Assembly (NCBI GenBank): GCA_017545185.1
Contig: JAFWQJ010000029.1
Span: 62,001 to 126,000 of the forward strand
Reading direction: 5' to 3'
DNA length: 64,000 nt
DNA from: Oscillospiraceae bacterium
Lineage (GTDB): Bacteria; Bacillota; Clostridia; Oscillospirales; Ruminococcaceae
Below the pieces are notes generated by a model. That model had not been told where the DNA came from and searched no databases. It worked only from the letters and a program-made list of their open reading frames with translations. Shown piece by piece: positions 17,552-27,903 of this stretch; the first letter of the stretch is position 1, and each line of letters opens with the position of its first letter. The position numbers and the translations under genes were made by a program.

Positions 17552-18112
17552 GTGGAAACCTTGAAATCAAATGAGAGCGTCATCAAAGTGATTCTCTATT
17601 TTCTCAGTTCCTACGTCGCTTTGTATGGGCTGATCATCTTTGTGCCGCTGTCTCTGGTTTTTCTTGCGATCATGCTCCGGATGCGCCGGAAGTACGATGC
17701 AGACGCAATGCCGGAGGCAGACTGTATTCTGGGCGGACTGCGCGCAACCGGTACGGTTGCACGCTCAGTTCTGCGGCCGGACGTCAGCGAGCGGATCGTA
17801 CTGATCCGTTCGGCGGATTCCGAAGCAGCACTGATATTCAGTCTTGATTCTTCTGCAGCTGCCCCGGAAGCCGGGCAGACGGTCACGCTTTATCATCTGA
17901 CCGAGCCGCTGCCGCAGACGTCGGCACTCCCTGTGGATTCGACCCGCCGCGTGTTGTTTGATTCACCGGACAATCCACTGTATCATCGTGCGCTGACCGC
18001 ACAGACTGCAAAGAATAATTATCAGGGGATGCGCAGAGCCGCTGCAGTCAGCGGGGGAATTGCGCTGTTCTTTACACTGCTCTTTTTCGGGCTTGCCAGC
18101 CCGTTTTTATAA
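17552..18112 (+). CDS. Two-TM membrane protein, unknown
   Basis: 186 residues from a GTG start with GGAGG upstream. TM helices at about 18-43 and 163-184 enclose a soluble domain of about 115 residues that begins after a basic turn (LRMRRKY). The arrangement (TM, beta-rich domain, TM) parallels the protein at 16149-16823, suggesting distant relatives. It ends 23 bp before uvrA. Confidence 0.55.
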   Translation: METLKSNESVIKVILYFLSSYVALYGLIIFVPLSLVFLAIMLRMRRKYDADAMPEADCILGGLRATGTVARSVLRPDVSERIVLIRSADSEAALIFSLDSSAAAPEAGQTVTLYHLTEPLPQTSALPVDSTRRVLFDSPDNPLYHRALTAQTAKNNYQGMRRAAAVSGGIALFFTLLFFGLASPFL

Positions 18113-18135
18113 CCAAGAAAGAAAGGTCTGTTCCC

Positions 18136-20955
<2,820 letters not shown>

Positions 20956-21037
20956 AGCATATTTTTCCCCGGTGCATCATAGTATAAGGCAGACAGGCAG
21001 AACAGCCTGCGCATCCGGCTACAGCGAGGGAAAAACT

Positions 21038-21301
21038 ATGGCAACAGAGCATAACGCGATCCTTGAAAACCGCGAAAAACTGCAGTTATCCGGCGTCACG
21101 GCGATCGACAGCTTTGACGACCGCGCCGTGGTTCTGTACACAAACTGCGGACAGCTGACGATCCTCGGACGGAATCTGCAGATGCAGCAGATCAACGTGG
21201 AGACCGGCGATGTGACCGTCGAGGGCGAGGTGCAGGCCATGCGCTACAGCGACCGTGACCGTACCGCGCCGACCGGCCTGCTCGGGCGGATGCTGCGATG
21301 A
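21038..21301 (+). CDS. yabP: Spore protein YabP
   Basis: 87 residues from ATG 21038 with GCGAGGG upstream. The pattern NREKLQLSGVTAIDSFDDRAVVL followed by GQLTILGRNLQMQQINVETGDV is that of the YabP/YqfC family of sporulation proteins. In Bacillus subtilis yabP and yabQ form an operon before divIC, and the same order appears here. The stop overlaps the yabQ start (ATGA). YabP is needed for spore assembly under mother-cell control, but I did not see a clear SigE promoter. Confidence 0.85.
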   Translation: MATEHNAILENREKLQLSGVTAIDSFDDRAVVLYTNCGQLTILGRNLQMQQINVETGDVTVEGEVQAMRYSDRDRTAPTGLLGRMLR

Positions 21302-21690
21302 TGCCGCAGCTTCCGGTCTCGCTGGAACTGACGCGCTTTGCTCAGAGTCTGCTGCTCGGCATTCCCGCAGGACTGCTGCTCGACCTGTTCCGGACGCTCC
21401 GCGCACTGCTGCCGCATCACCCGCTGACAGTGTTTCTTGAGGATGCACTTTATACGTTTCTGCTGTGTTTTCTGCTGCAGTGCTTTGTGTGGATGTACGC
21501 AGATACCGCCCTGCGCTGGCAGTATGCGCTCGGGGAGCTGATCGGTCTGGCGGTTTATCTGCTGACGGCGGGAACGGTCTGGGGCAGGGTGCTCCGGCGG
21601 GTCTGTGCGATCCGGCAAAAAATCCGCCGCATATTTGTCAAAAATACTGAAAAAGAAACGCCCGCCGAAAAAATCGCAGAAAGCACTTGA
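21298..21690 (+). CDS. yabQ: Spore cortex protein YabQ
   Basis: 130 residues with about three TM helices (LLLGIPAGLLLDLFRTLRALL near residue 18, TFLLCFLLQCFVWMYAD near 49, LIGLAVYLL near 80) and a basic C-terminal tail. This matches YabQ, a membrane protein of the mother cell needed for spore cortex formation. Position between yabP and a divIC-type gene supports it. The housekeeping promoter for the next gene overlaps its stop codon. Confidence 0.85.
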   Translation: MMPQLPVSLELTRFAQSLLLGIPAGLLLDLFRTLRALLPHHPLTVFLEDALYTFLLCFLLQCFVWMYADTALRWQYALGELIGLAVYLLTAGTVWGRVLRRVCAIRQKIRRIFVKNTEKETPAEKIAEST

Positions 21691-21715
21691 CGAATCGCAG
21701 CCTTTGCTGTATAAT
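21687..21715 (+). promoter_or_regulatory. Promoter of the divIC-like gene
   Basis: TTGACG (21687-21692), 17-bp spacer, TATAAT (21710-21715). It begins inside the yabQ stop region and would free the cell-division gene from sporulation control. Confidence 0.8.
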
Positions 21716-21797
21716 AACAATGTATCCGTATCGGATACCGCAGATAGAAATACGGACGGAACGAGACCGTCCGGCTTGTCAGAACGGAGACAGAGAC

Positions 21798-22124
21798 ATG
21801 GAACGCAATAAGGGTATCCGCCGCGAGAACGCAAAGCAGCGCAGACGCGCCGTCGCGGAATGGCTCATCACCCGCATTGCCGCCGTCATTCTGCTGATCG
21901 CCTGCATCATTTCCTTTGTATCGACGCAGGCGACGCTCAATGAAAAGCGGCAGGAGCAGGCAGAGCTGGAAGCAGCGATCGAGCAGGCAAGAGATGAATA
22001 TATGGAGCTTGAAAAGTTCGTGGATGCGGACGATCTGAAGGGTTATATGGAAAAGGCTGCGATCGAGGATCTGAATTACGCCTACCCCAACGAAAGACGC
22101 TTTTATGATACATCCCGGAACTGA
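21798..22124 (+). CDS. divIC: Septum formation initiator, DivIC/FtsB family
   Basis: 108 residues from ATG 21798. A basic cytoplasmic start (MERNKGIRRENAKQRRRA) precedes one TM helix (about 22-43), then an extracellular coiled coil (ATLNEKRQEQAELEAAIEQA) and the typical C-terminal stretch ending in an aromatic-rich motif (ERRFYDTSRN). This is the layout of DivIC/FtsB, which pairs with FtsL and DivIB at the division septum. The order yabP, yabQ, divIC, S1-domain gene is the same as in Bacillus subtilis, which strengthens the call. Confidence 0.85.
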   Translation: MERNKGIRRENAKQRRRAVAEWLITRIAAVILLIACIISFVSTQATLNEKRQEQAELEAAIEQARDEYMELEKFVDADDLKGYMEKAAIEDLNYAYPNERRFYDTSRN

Positions 22125-22141
22125 GCACAGAAAGGAACAGT

Positions 22142-22591
22142 ATGCAGCTGGAAATCGGACAGATCTATGAGGGGCGTGTGCGGAGCATCACGCAGTACGG
22201 CGCATTTGTGGAGGTCTGCGGCGAAAATGAGCAGGACTCCGCGACAGGCATGGTGCATATCTCCGAGGTCGCAAATACATTCGTGAAGGAGATCCGCGAT
22301 TTTCTGCACGAGAACGACACCGTGCGGGTCAAGGTCATCGGCGTGAATCCGCAGGGAAAGATCAGCATGTCGGTCAAGCAGGCAGAGGAACCGAAGCAGC
22401 AGGAGAAGCCCCAAAGACGGCCGCGTGATCCGCAGAAGCCGCGCATTTACGAGCCGAAGCGGTCTGTGCCGCAGTCGGAGATGAGCTTCGAGGATAAGCT
22501 GCTGCATTTCAAGCAGGCCAGTGAGGAAAAGATCTGTGATCTGAAGCGCGGCAGCGAGCGCAGAAGCGGCTCCCGCAGCAGAAGAGGCTGA
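22142..22591 (+). CDS. S1 domain RNA-binding protein (YabR-like)
   Basis: 149 residues. The N-terminal 80 form one S1 fold (EIGQIYEGRVRSITQYGAFVEV, GMVHISEVANTFVKEI, VRVKVIGVNPQGKISMSVKQ). The rest is a basic, Gln/Pro/Arg-rich tail (PQRRPRDPQKPRIYEPKR...RRSGSRSRRG) likely to add RNA affinity. Homologues such as YabR sit in the same place after divIC. An insert in the S1 loop (GENEQDSATG) is longer than usual. A terminator follows. Confidence 0.85.
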   Translation: MQLEIGQIYEGRVRSITQYGAFVEVCGENEQDSATGMVHISEVANTFVKEIRDFLHENDTVRVKVIGVNPQGKISMSVKQAEEPKQQEKPQRRPRDPQKPRIYEPKRSVPQSEMSFEDKLLHFKQASEEKICDLKRGSERRSGSRSRRG

Positions 22592-22597
22592 ACGATC

Positions 22598-22632
22598 AAA
22601 AGAGGCATCCGTTTCCGCGGAGCCTCTTTTTT
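22598..22632 (+). terminator. Rho-independent terminator
   Basis: Stem AAAAGAGGC (22598-22606) with GCCTCTTTT (22622-22630), followed by TT. It ends the yabP-to-S1 group. Confidence 0.8.
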
Positions 22633-22653
22633 GTTACCGGAAAGGATACACAA

Positions 22654-23406
22654 ATGAAAGACGATTTTTTCCGCAGGCGCATCCTTGACCTTGCGGAGCA
22701 GGCAGACCGTACCGGCCGCTATACCTTCACGGATTTCCTGACCGCTGCGGAATACGCCGAATATCTCGCCGTGCGGAACCAGCTCCCCCGCTGCGGCTGT
22801 ACGGTCTGGGGCGGGCATGAGGACGCCGACCGCGTGATGCTGCGCTTCGGGAGCGAGGAACAGCTCGGCTATACCGAGGAATTCCCGATCGTCTGCGTCG
22901 CGGTGATCCCGGCGCAGGAAAAATTTGCGGAGCAGCTCAGTCACCGCGATATTCTGGGTGCGGTGATGCATCTCGGCATTGAGCGCGGCCAGACCGGCGA
23001 TATCCTGACCGCGGACAAGTCGGCGTATTTGTTCTGCACGCCTGCCATGGGCGAATATATCTGCCGGGAGCTGACGCGCGTCCGGCATACGACCGTCACC
23101 TGCCGCATCACGGACAGGCTGCCGGAGACCGCCGAAACGCATTTTGAATCCGTGACCGTGCAGGCCGCCTCGGAGCGCATTGACGGCATCATTGCAAAGC
23201 TGTATCACATTTCCCGCGGGGATTGCCTTGCGCTGTTCCGCGCCGGAAAGATCGCGCTGAACGGTGCCGTCACAGAGAACAGCAGCGCACAGCTCAAGAC
23301 CGGCGACGTCGTATCGGTACGCGGCTGCGGCAAATTCCGCTATGCGGGCATCACCGGCACCACGCGCAAGGGAAACCGGATCATTGAAGTGGAGAAGTAT
23401 GTATGA
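22654..23406 (+). CDS. YlmH-like RNA-binding protein with S4 domain
   Basis: 250 residues. The N-terminal two thirds match the YlmH family (FTDFLTAAEYAEYLAVRNQ, HRDILGAVMHLGIERGQTGDIL). The C-terminal S4 fold is clear (ERIDGIIAKLYHISRGDCLALFRAGKIALNG, then GDVVSVRGCGKFRYAGI). In Firmicutes YlmH lies in the cell division and wall cluster and binds stalled ribosomal 50S subunits to rescue translation. Here it lies apart from that cluster, beside sigG. The spacer after the terminator is short, so it probably has its own promoter, which I did not find. Confidence 0.88.
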   Translation: MKDDFFRRRILDLAEQADRTGRYTFTDFLTAAEYAEYLAVRNQLPRCGCTVWGGHEDADRVMLRFGSEEQLGYTEEFPIVCVAVIPAQEKFAEQLSHRDILGAVMHLGIERGQTGDILTADKSAYLFCTPAMGEYICRELTRVRHTTVTCRITDRLPETAETHFESVTVQAASERIDGIIAKLYHISRGDCLALFRAGKIALNGAVTENSSAQLKTGDVVSVRGCGKFRYAGITGTTRKGNRIIEVEKYV

Positions 23407-23418
23407 GGTGATAATAAC

Positions 23419-23580
23419 ATGAGCATAATTGATGATATTATCCGAAAGTATGATACTTTTGATGACGAAGAATGGGATGAGGAAACGCAGAAGAATTGGG
23501 ATGAAAAAATGTCCGATCCTGCAATACATCATCCGCATCCGCATGATGATACAAAAGGAAAAACAAACCGCCTTGAGTAA
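23419..23580 (+). CDS. Small acidic protein, 53 residues, unknown
   Basis: ATG 23419 follows GAGGTGATAATAAC, a good ribosome binding site. The protein is very acidic (MSIIDDIIRKYDTFDDEEWDEE-type N-terminus) and ends in a His/Asp stretch (HHPHPHDD) and a short basic tail. The His/Asp cluster could bind metal, but that is a guess. Codon use is AT-rich compared with its neighbours. The last nine codons overlap a 24-bp direct repeat that recurs at 23803, so an insertion or duplication happened at its 3' end. Confidence 0.6.
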   Translation: MSIIDDIIRKYDTFDDEEWDEETQKNWDEKMSDPAIHHPHPHDDTKGKTNRLE

Positions 23581-23826
23581 TCAAGGCTGGGTAGGGTAAT
23601 TGGAAACAAAGTATCCGCTTCGCGGATGCTATTTAAGAATGGGAGCCTCTATCGCAGACTCCCAAGCCCGCCGAGCTCTTGAACGCAAGGGTATTTCGCT
23701 CGCTGCGGCGAGCGACGGGGGCTCTGCCCCTCGACCCCGCGAGCTTTTGAAAAAGCTCGACCAAAACTTTTGTTTTTGTTCAAAACCATTACAGTAACAG
23801 ACCAAACCGCCCTGAGTAATCAAGGC
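23564..23826. repeat. Hairpin-chain repeat element 1, bounded by 24-bp direct repeats
   Basis: Direct repeats at 23564-23587 and 23803-23826 match in 23 of 24 bases. Between them lies about 215 bp of non-coding sequence made of successive hairpins: ATCCGC/GCGGAT near 23613, GGGAG/CTCCC near 23640, CGCTCGC/GCGAGCG near 23698, GGGGCT/GCCCC near 23720, and GAGCTTTT/AAAAGCTC near 23740. Related chains occur at 32925-33185 and 50048-50540. Confidence 0.6.
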
Positions 23827-23832
23827 GGTTTT
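23804..23832. terminator. Rho-independent terminator
   Basis: AAACCGCC and GGCGGTTT pair around a short loop and end in TTTT. The matching sequence at 23565 has lost its right arm to the inserted element. Confidence 0.7.
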
Positions 23833-23906
23833 CTCATTTCCTGCGCATGAACCCATGCATTTCCGGGCATACTGTCAGCAAGATCCAAGCAAGGGAGATG
23901 CAGAGT

Positions 23907-24683
23907 ATGGCATACCGGAAAGTCGTGATCGCGGGACTGGATACCTCCCGGCTCGCGGTGCTGACAGAGGACGAAAAAATGCAGCTGCTCCGCGAAATGC
24001 AGGAGACCGGCAGCGAAGAAGCGCGGGAAAAGCTGATCCTCGGGAACCTGCGGCTCGTGCTCAGCGTGATGCAGCGGTTCACCGGCCGCGGCGAGGATCC
24101 CGACGACCTGTTCCAGATCGGTGTGATCGGCCTGATGAAGGCGATCAACAATTTTGATCTGTCCAAAGATGTGCGCTTTTCGACCTACTGCGTCCCGATG
24201 ATCGCGGGCGAGCTGCGGCGGTATCTGCGGGATTCCCACGCGGTCAAGGTCAGCCGTTCGCTGCGCGATCTCGCGTATAAGGCGCTGCAGGCAAGGGAGC
24301 GTCTGACCGCGGCGCTGAACCGCGAACCGACCGCCCGCATGATCGCGGAGGAGATCGGTGCGGAGACCGCGGACGTCGTCACCGCGCTGGAAAGCATCAG
24401 CGACCCCGTTTCGCTCTACGAGCCGATCTATTCGGATTCCGGCGACCCGCTCTGCCTGATCGACCAGATCGGCGACCCCGACAGCAGCGAGCAGAACTGG
24501 ATGTCCGAGCTTGCCCTGCGGGACGCGCTGGCCTCTCTCGGCGACCGGGAAAAAAATATCCTCCGCCGGCGTTTCTGGCAGGGCAAAACGCAGGTGGAGG
24601 TCGCACAGGAGATCGGGATCTCGCAGGCACAAGTCTCGCGCATTGAAAAAGCCGCGATCGCGAAGATTAAGTCGCAGCTTTGA
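23907..24683 (+). CDS. sigG: Forespore sigma factor SigG
   Basis: 258 residues, as in Bacillus (260). Start at ATG 23907, 9 bp after AGGGAG; upstream in-frame codons lack a suitable site. The N-terminus has the SigG signature VVIAGLDTSRLAVLTEDEK. Region 2 is visible in LILGNLRLVLSVMQRFTGRGEDPDDLFQ and GLMKAINNFDLSKDVRFSTYCVPMIAGE. Region 3 follows (AREAGM-like RLTAALNREPTARMIAEEIG), and region 4 ends the protein (GDREKNILRRRFWQGKTQVEVAQEIG). SigG drives late forespore genes and establishes the organism as a spore former. The last 16 codons lie within a duplicated segment that recurs downstream. Confidence 0.95.
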   Translation: MAYRKVVIAGLDTSRLAVLTEDEKMQLLREMQETGSEEAREKLILGNLRLVLSVMQRFTGRGEDPDDLFQIGVIGLMKAINNFDLSKDVRFSTYCVPMIAGELRRYLRDSHAVKVSRSLRDLAYKALQARERLTAALNREPTARMIAEEIGAETADVVTALESISDPVSLYEPIYSDSGDPLCLIDQIGDPDSSEQNWMSELALRDALASLGDREKNILRRRFWQGKTQVEVAQEIGISQAQVSRIEKAAIAKIKSQL

Positions 24684-24911
24684 TTTTGCCGACCTGCGCC
24701 ATGATCTTCTCCGCCCACTGTCCGCCGGGAGAGGCGGCCTGAGAGAAGCCGCGTCCAGCGGCGTGCCGGGCGTAACTTGGGAGCGCTCCGCGGCCGCCCT
24801 CCGGAGGGATATGCCAGCGGGGGCTCCCCGCCGCATTGAAAAGGCCGCGATCGCGAAGATCAAGGCGCAGCTTTGATTTTGCCGACCTGTGCCATGATCT
24901 TATCGACCCAT
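24639..24911. repeat. Imperfect direct duplication of the sigG/HAD gene 3' junction
   Basis: About 80 bp (24639-24718 and 24832-24911, roughly 90% identical) holding the end of sigG and, on the other strand, the end of the HAD gene occur twice. The copies are separated by about 113 bp of very GC-rich sequence. The second copy still spells the end of a sigG-like frame (IEKAAIAKIKAQL then stop), and the first still spells the end of an HAD-like frame on the minus strand. Confidence 0.75.
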
Positions 24912-25330
24912 TCATCATCAGGCGGGCCGATCTGAAACACGCGGAAGCCGTAATACTGCCCGTTCTGATAAACGGAGCGGTCGTCGTCCACATGAAGGTC
25001 AATGCGGTAATGCGCAGGATATTTCGAGGGCATCGGGTCTTTATGCTCCGCCTGCACCTCTTTCTCATGCCGCGCACCGTTCACGATGCTGTCAATACGA
25101 ATGCCGTAATGCTTAAACAGCGAGCGGATATAAAACGGCGTGCGGAACGAGGTCGTATACACCCAGATCTCGCAGCCCGCTTCCCGCAGACGGCGCATCA
25201 GCTCAATCGTTCCCTTCCGCAGCCGCTCGTGATAGAGCTTATTCCACGGAAAACCGAGCGGCGGCTCGAGCGTAAAGCCGTCCTCCTCTGCAACAAACAG
25301 GGTATCGTCCAGATCAAATGAAATGCGCAT
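24860..25330 (-). CDS. HAD-superfamily phosphatase-like protein
   Basis: 156 residues. The first motif FDLDDTL (residues 5-11) with the two catalytic Asp is clear, and motif II (YTTSF) and a late acidic motif (HVDDDRSV) follow, as in small haloacid dehalogenase hydrolases. The active site would form a phospho-Asp intermediate; the substrate is unknown. The ATG is 9 bp after the stop of the YigZ gene, with AGAGG in the gap, so these two are likely cotranscribed. Its 3' end lies in the duplicated segment. Confidence 0.8.
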   Translation of the reverse strand: MRISFDLDDTLFVAEEDGFTLEPPLGFPWNKLYHERLRKGTIELMRRLREAGCEIWVYTTSFRTPFYIRSLFKHYGIRIDSIVNGARHEKEVQAEHKDPMPSKYPAHYRIDLHVDDDRSVYQNGQYYGFRVFQIGPPDDEWVDKIMAQVGKIKAAP

Positions 25331-25339
25331 AAAAACCTC

Positions 25340-25960
25340 TTAATAACTGACAAAATGTGTTTCGAGCTGCTCCAGCGCGGGCTTTCCGTTGTAAAGCTCC
25401 GTCAGGGCAGCTTCCATTTTCTCATATTCCGATTCCGGAATATCAAAAAGCAGCGTGACCTTATCGCTGAAATCGCTGCCTGCGTCCTTGATGCCGTACT
25501 GCGGCAGCAGGTGACTGAGTGTACCATAAAAGCTGTAATCCGTTTCGAGCCTGATGCGGAGCGATTCCTTGAAATGCAGCAGCTCCGCGGCTTTGACGGC
25601 TTCCGCCGCCGCACCGGAATAGGCTCTTGTCAGACCCGGTGCTCCGAGCAGTACGCCGCCGAAATAGCGCGTGACGACACAGCAGACGTCTGTCAGCCCG
25701 GATTTCTGCAGCACGCCGAGCACGGGGATCCCGCCGGTGCCCTGCGGCTCGCCGTCGTCGCTGTAGCGGGTCGCGGCAGGCTCCCGCAGGATATACGCCC
25801 AGACATTATGACGCGCCTTGTGATGCTTCGCCTTCACCGTCTCGATGATCTCGCGGCATTCGTCCTCCGTTTTCGCGGGGAAAAGCTGCGCGATGAATTC
25901 CGAGCGCTTTTCGGTGATGCTGCCCTCACAGGGCGCTGATACTGTTGTAAATTCGATCAT
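25340..25960 (-). CDS. YigZ/IMPACT family protein
   Basis: 206 residues. The N-terminal domain carries the family core (KRSEFIAQLFPAKTEDECREII, HHKARHNVWAYIL, RYSDDGEPQGTGGIPVLGVL, VVTRYFGGVLLGAPGLTRAYS). The C-terminal 80 residues form the EF-G-like domain found in YigZ. The role is poorly known; the eukaryotic relative IMPACT regulates translation under starvation. It is followed by the HAD gene and preceded by the TmcAL pair on the same strand. Confidence 0.9.
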   Translation of the reverse strand: MIEFTTVSAPCEGSITEKRSEFIAQLFPAKTEDECREIIETVKAKHHKARHNVWAYILREPAATRYSDDGEPQGTGGIPVLGVLQKSGLTDVCCVVTRYFGGVLLGAPGLTRAYSGAAAEAVKAAELLHFKESLRIRLETDYSFYGTLSHLLPQYGIKDAGSDFSDKVTLLFDIPESEYEKMEAALTELYNGKPALEQLETHFVSY

Positions 25961-25971
25961 AGCGTTCTCCG

Positions 25972-26490
25972 TTATCTTGACAGGTATTCAAAGCAGATAT
26001 ATTCCCGCGTATCGGGAAATTTCAGGATCCCGTAGCTTCTGCTGCCGGTGCCGGCCGGATAATAGACAAGCACCGCAGCACCGGTAATGTCCCTGTCTGT
26101 GATGCGCGAAAACGGCAGATGAAGCGGAAAGGCATCGAGCCCTTCGTCCGGGTCTGCACATTCTCCCGCAGTTTTTCCGTACCAGTATGCTGCGGTGCCG
26201 TTTGCAGGCTCCGGTGTATCCAGATGATAGCGATCCGTCAGCGTATCCTCAAACTGCGCTGCTGTATCCTCCGGCAGTGTAAAAGCGTACATATACAGCT
26301 TGCTCAACAGCAGCCGGCGCTGCACAAAGCGCAGATCTTCCGCACCCTCCTGCGGCAGAAAAGGCACTCTGCCGTCGTCCTCAATATAAGCCAGATAGCT
26401 GCTGTATGTCCGGAATCTGCCCGCATAGCAAAGCAGAGCGATGCCCGCAAGCAGAAAAACCGGCAGCGCGATCAACAGTTTTTTCTTCAT
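25972..26490 (-). CDS. Secreted or membrane-anchored protein, unknown
   Basis: 172 residues. MKKKLLIALPVFLLAGIALLC is a signal peptide or N-terminal anchor. The rest is a soluble extracellular domain (LTDRYHLDTPEPANGTAAYWYG, GAAVLVYYPAGTGSRSYGI) of no recognised family. Its start overlaps the TmcAL stop by one base (TAATG), so the two are translationally coupled. The gene ends 11 bp before yigZ. Confidence 0.6.
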   Translation of the reverse strand: MKKKLLIALPVFLLAGIALLCYAGRFRTYSSYLAYIEDDGRVPFLPQEGAEDLRFVQRRLLLSKLYMYAFTLPEDTAAQFEDTLTDRYHLDTPEPANGTAAYWYGKTAGECADPDEGLDAFPLHLPFSRITDRDITGAAVLVYYPAGTGSRSYGILKFPDTREYICFEYLSR

Positions 26491-27680
26491 TATTTCACCA
26501 TGCCGATCATGGCCTTATAGTCCGCGTCCGCAGGATTGATGCGCCGCTGTGCCAGTCCGTAGACCGAGGTCGCACGCGCTTCCAGTTCGGCGCAGGCCTT
26601 CTGTGCGGGGCCCAGCTCCGCCAGCTTTGCCAGCGATGTACCGTAAGGCAGCGTCGTGCCGGCGTTTTTGGCCGCCGTCAGGATATCCCGTCCGCGCTCG
26701 GAGATCGCAAGGATCCGGCCGTATGGCGGCGGGTTCTGCGTGTCCTCCGGTTTAATGCCGATCAGCAGGTCAAGCAGAATGCGCCGGATACGCGACATCG
26801 GATACCGCTTGCTCTTGATCGAGAGCAGCAGCGATTCCAGCGAGGTCTCATTGCGGGCGGCAAGGATCTTGTTTTCGAGCCCCTGCCCGACCTCCGGCAG
26901 CGCGGCAATTTCCTCCGCGGTCGTTGTCCGCAGCTTATAGAGCAGTACGCGCTCCAGATGCTCGAACCGCGCGATCATGCCGGTCGCGGCACATGCGCTG
27001 ATCGCGTCGGAGGAGTTATCCGGCACCAGATCGTCGAAATCGTCACTGTGATTTTCCATGAGCTGACGGATCAGCGAGGCACTTGCGATCTTGCCGGTCG
27101 CCGTCATGCCGTCATGCATCTCATTGCGCTTGATCGTGAACGGCTGGATCTTCAGCTTGACCGCGACCATTGCCTTCAGGTATTCGATCGCGAGTGTGTT
27201 GTTCGGATAGCTGAACAGCATCCCGATCTCGTCGCCGTAGGTCTGCCGGATCAAGATCTGCAGCGCCTTCGGATACGAATTGCCGAGCTTCATCAGATCC
27301 TCCAGCTCCGGACGCTTCGCACAGGCATAGCTCGCCTTGACCGCTCCGGTCAGCAGCGAGAGGTCGCCGCACTCGCTCCCGAAGGAGAGCTCATCCACGC
27401 AGCCTAAGCCCTTCAGAATATACATCGCGCCCTTCGCATAGGTCTCCGCGGAGCTCAGACAGTACGCGACCGGCAGCTCAATGACCAGATCGGCGCCGCA
27501 GCGGACGGCGGTCTTTGCACGCTCAAACTTGTTGAGCACGGCCACATCGCCGCGCTGCACAAAGTTGCCGCTCATCAGGGCAACGATGTGCGTCGCGCCG
27601 TTTTTGCGCGTCTCCTCGATATGATACAGATGTCCGTTATGGAAAGGATTATATTCACAAATGATTCCGCTGATCTTCAT
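26490..27680 (-). CDS. tmcAL: tRNA(Met) cytidine acetate ligase TmcAL (YlbM family)
   Basis: 396 residues. The N-terminal nucleotidyltransferase site is GIICEYNPFHNGHLYHIE (residues 4-21) with the HxGH motif, followed by MSGNFVQRGDVAV. The C-terminal half matches the rest of the family (KSKRYPMSRIRRILLDLLIGI). In Bacillus subtilis TmcAL makes N4-acetylcytidine at the wobble position of elongator tRNA-Met, using acetate and ATP. The acetate kinase gene is divergent and 223 bp away, a suggestive but unproven link. A strong AAGGAGG precedes the ATG. Confidence 0.9.
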   Translation of the reverse strand: MKISGIICEYNPFHNGHLYHIEETRKNGATHIVALMSGNFVQRGDVAVLNKFERAKTAVRCGADLVIELPVAYCLSSAETYAKGAMYILKGLGCVDELSFGSECGDLSLLTGAVKASYACAKRPELEDLMKLGNSYPKALQILIRQTYGDEIGMLFSYPNNTLAIEYLKAMVAVKLKIQPFTIKRNEMHDGMTATGKIASASLIRQLMENHSDDFDDLVPDNSSDAISACAATGMIARFEHLERVLLYKLRTTTAEEIAALPEVGQGLENKILAARNETSLESLLLSIKSKRYPMSRIRRILLDLLIGIKPEDTQNPPPYGRILAISERGRDILTAAKNAGTTLPYGTSLAKLAELGPAQKACAELEARATSVYGLAQRRINPADADYKAMIGMVK

Positions 27681-27803
27681 GTAAAAGCCTCCTTGCTGTC
27701 AGTGGGACCCGTTCTGTATGCCGCTTTGCCGTCATTCCGGACAAACCGGAAGCGGAATCGGCGTACTCTGCAATGCGAAATGCGGATTTTTTCACAAACC
27801 CTC

Positions 27804-27832
27804 TTGCAAGTTGCAGGAATTTCGTGTATAAT
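27804..27832 (+). promoter_or_regulatory. Promoter of ackA
   Basis: TTGCAA (27804-27809), 17-bp spacer, TATAAT (27827-27832), 71 bp before the ackA start. The leader has a small TAGAA/TTCTA inverted repeat near 27871. Confidence 0.75.
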
Positions 27833-27903
27833 AAAGAATGCGACTGACCGTTCCGGGAACGGACGTCAATAGAAGTTTCTATAATTGAAAGGAAGAGTTT
27901 ATT

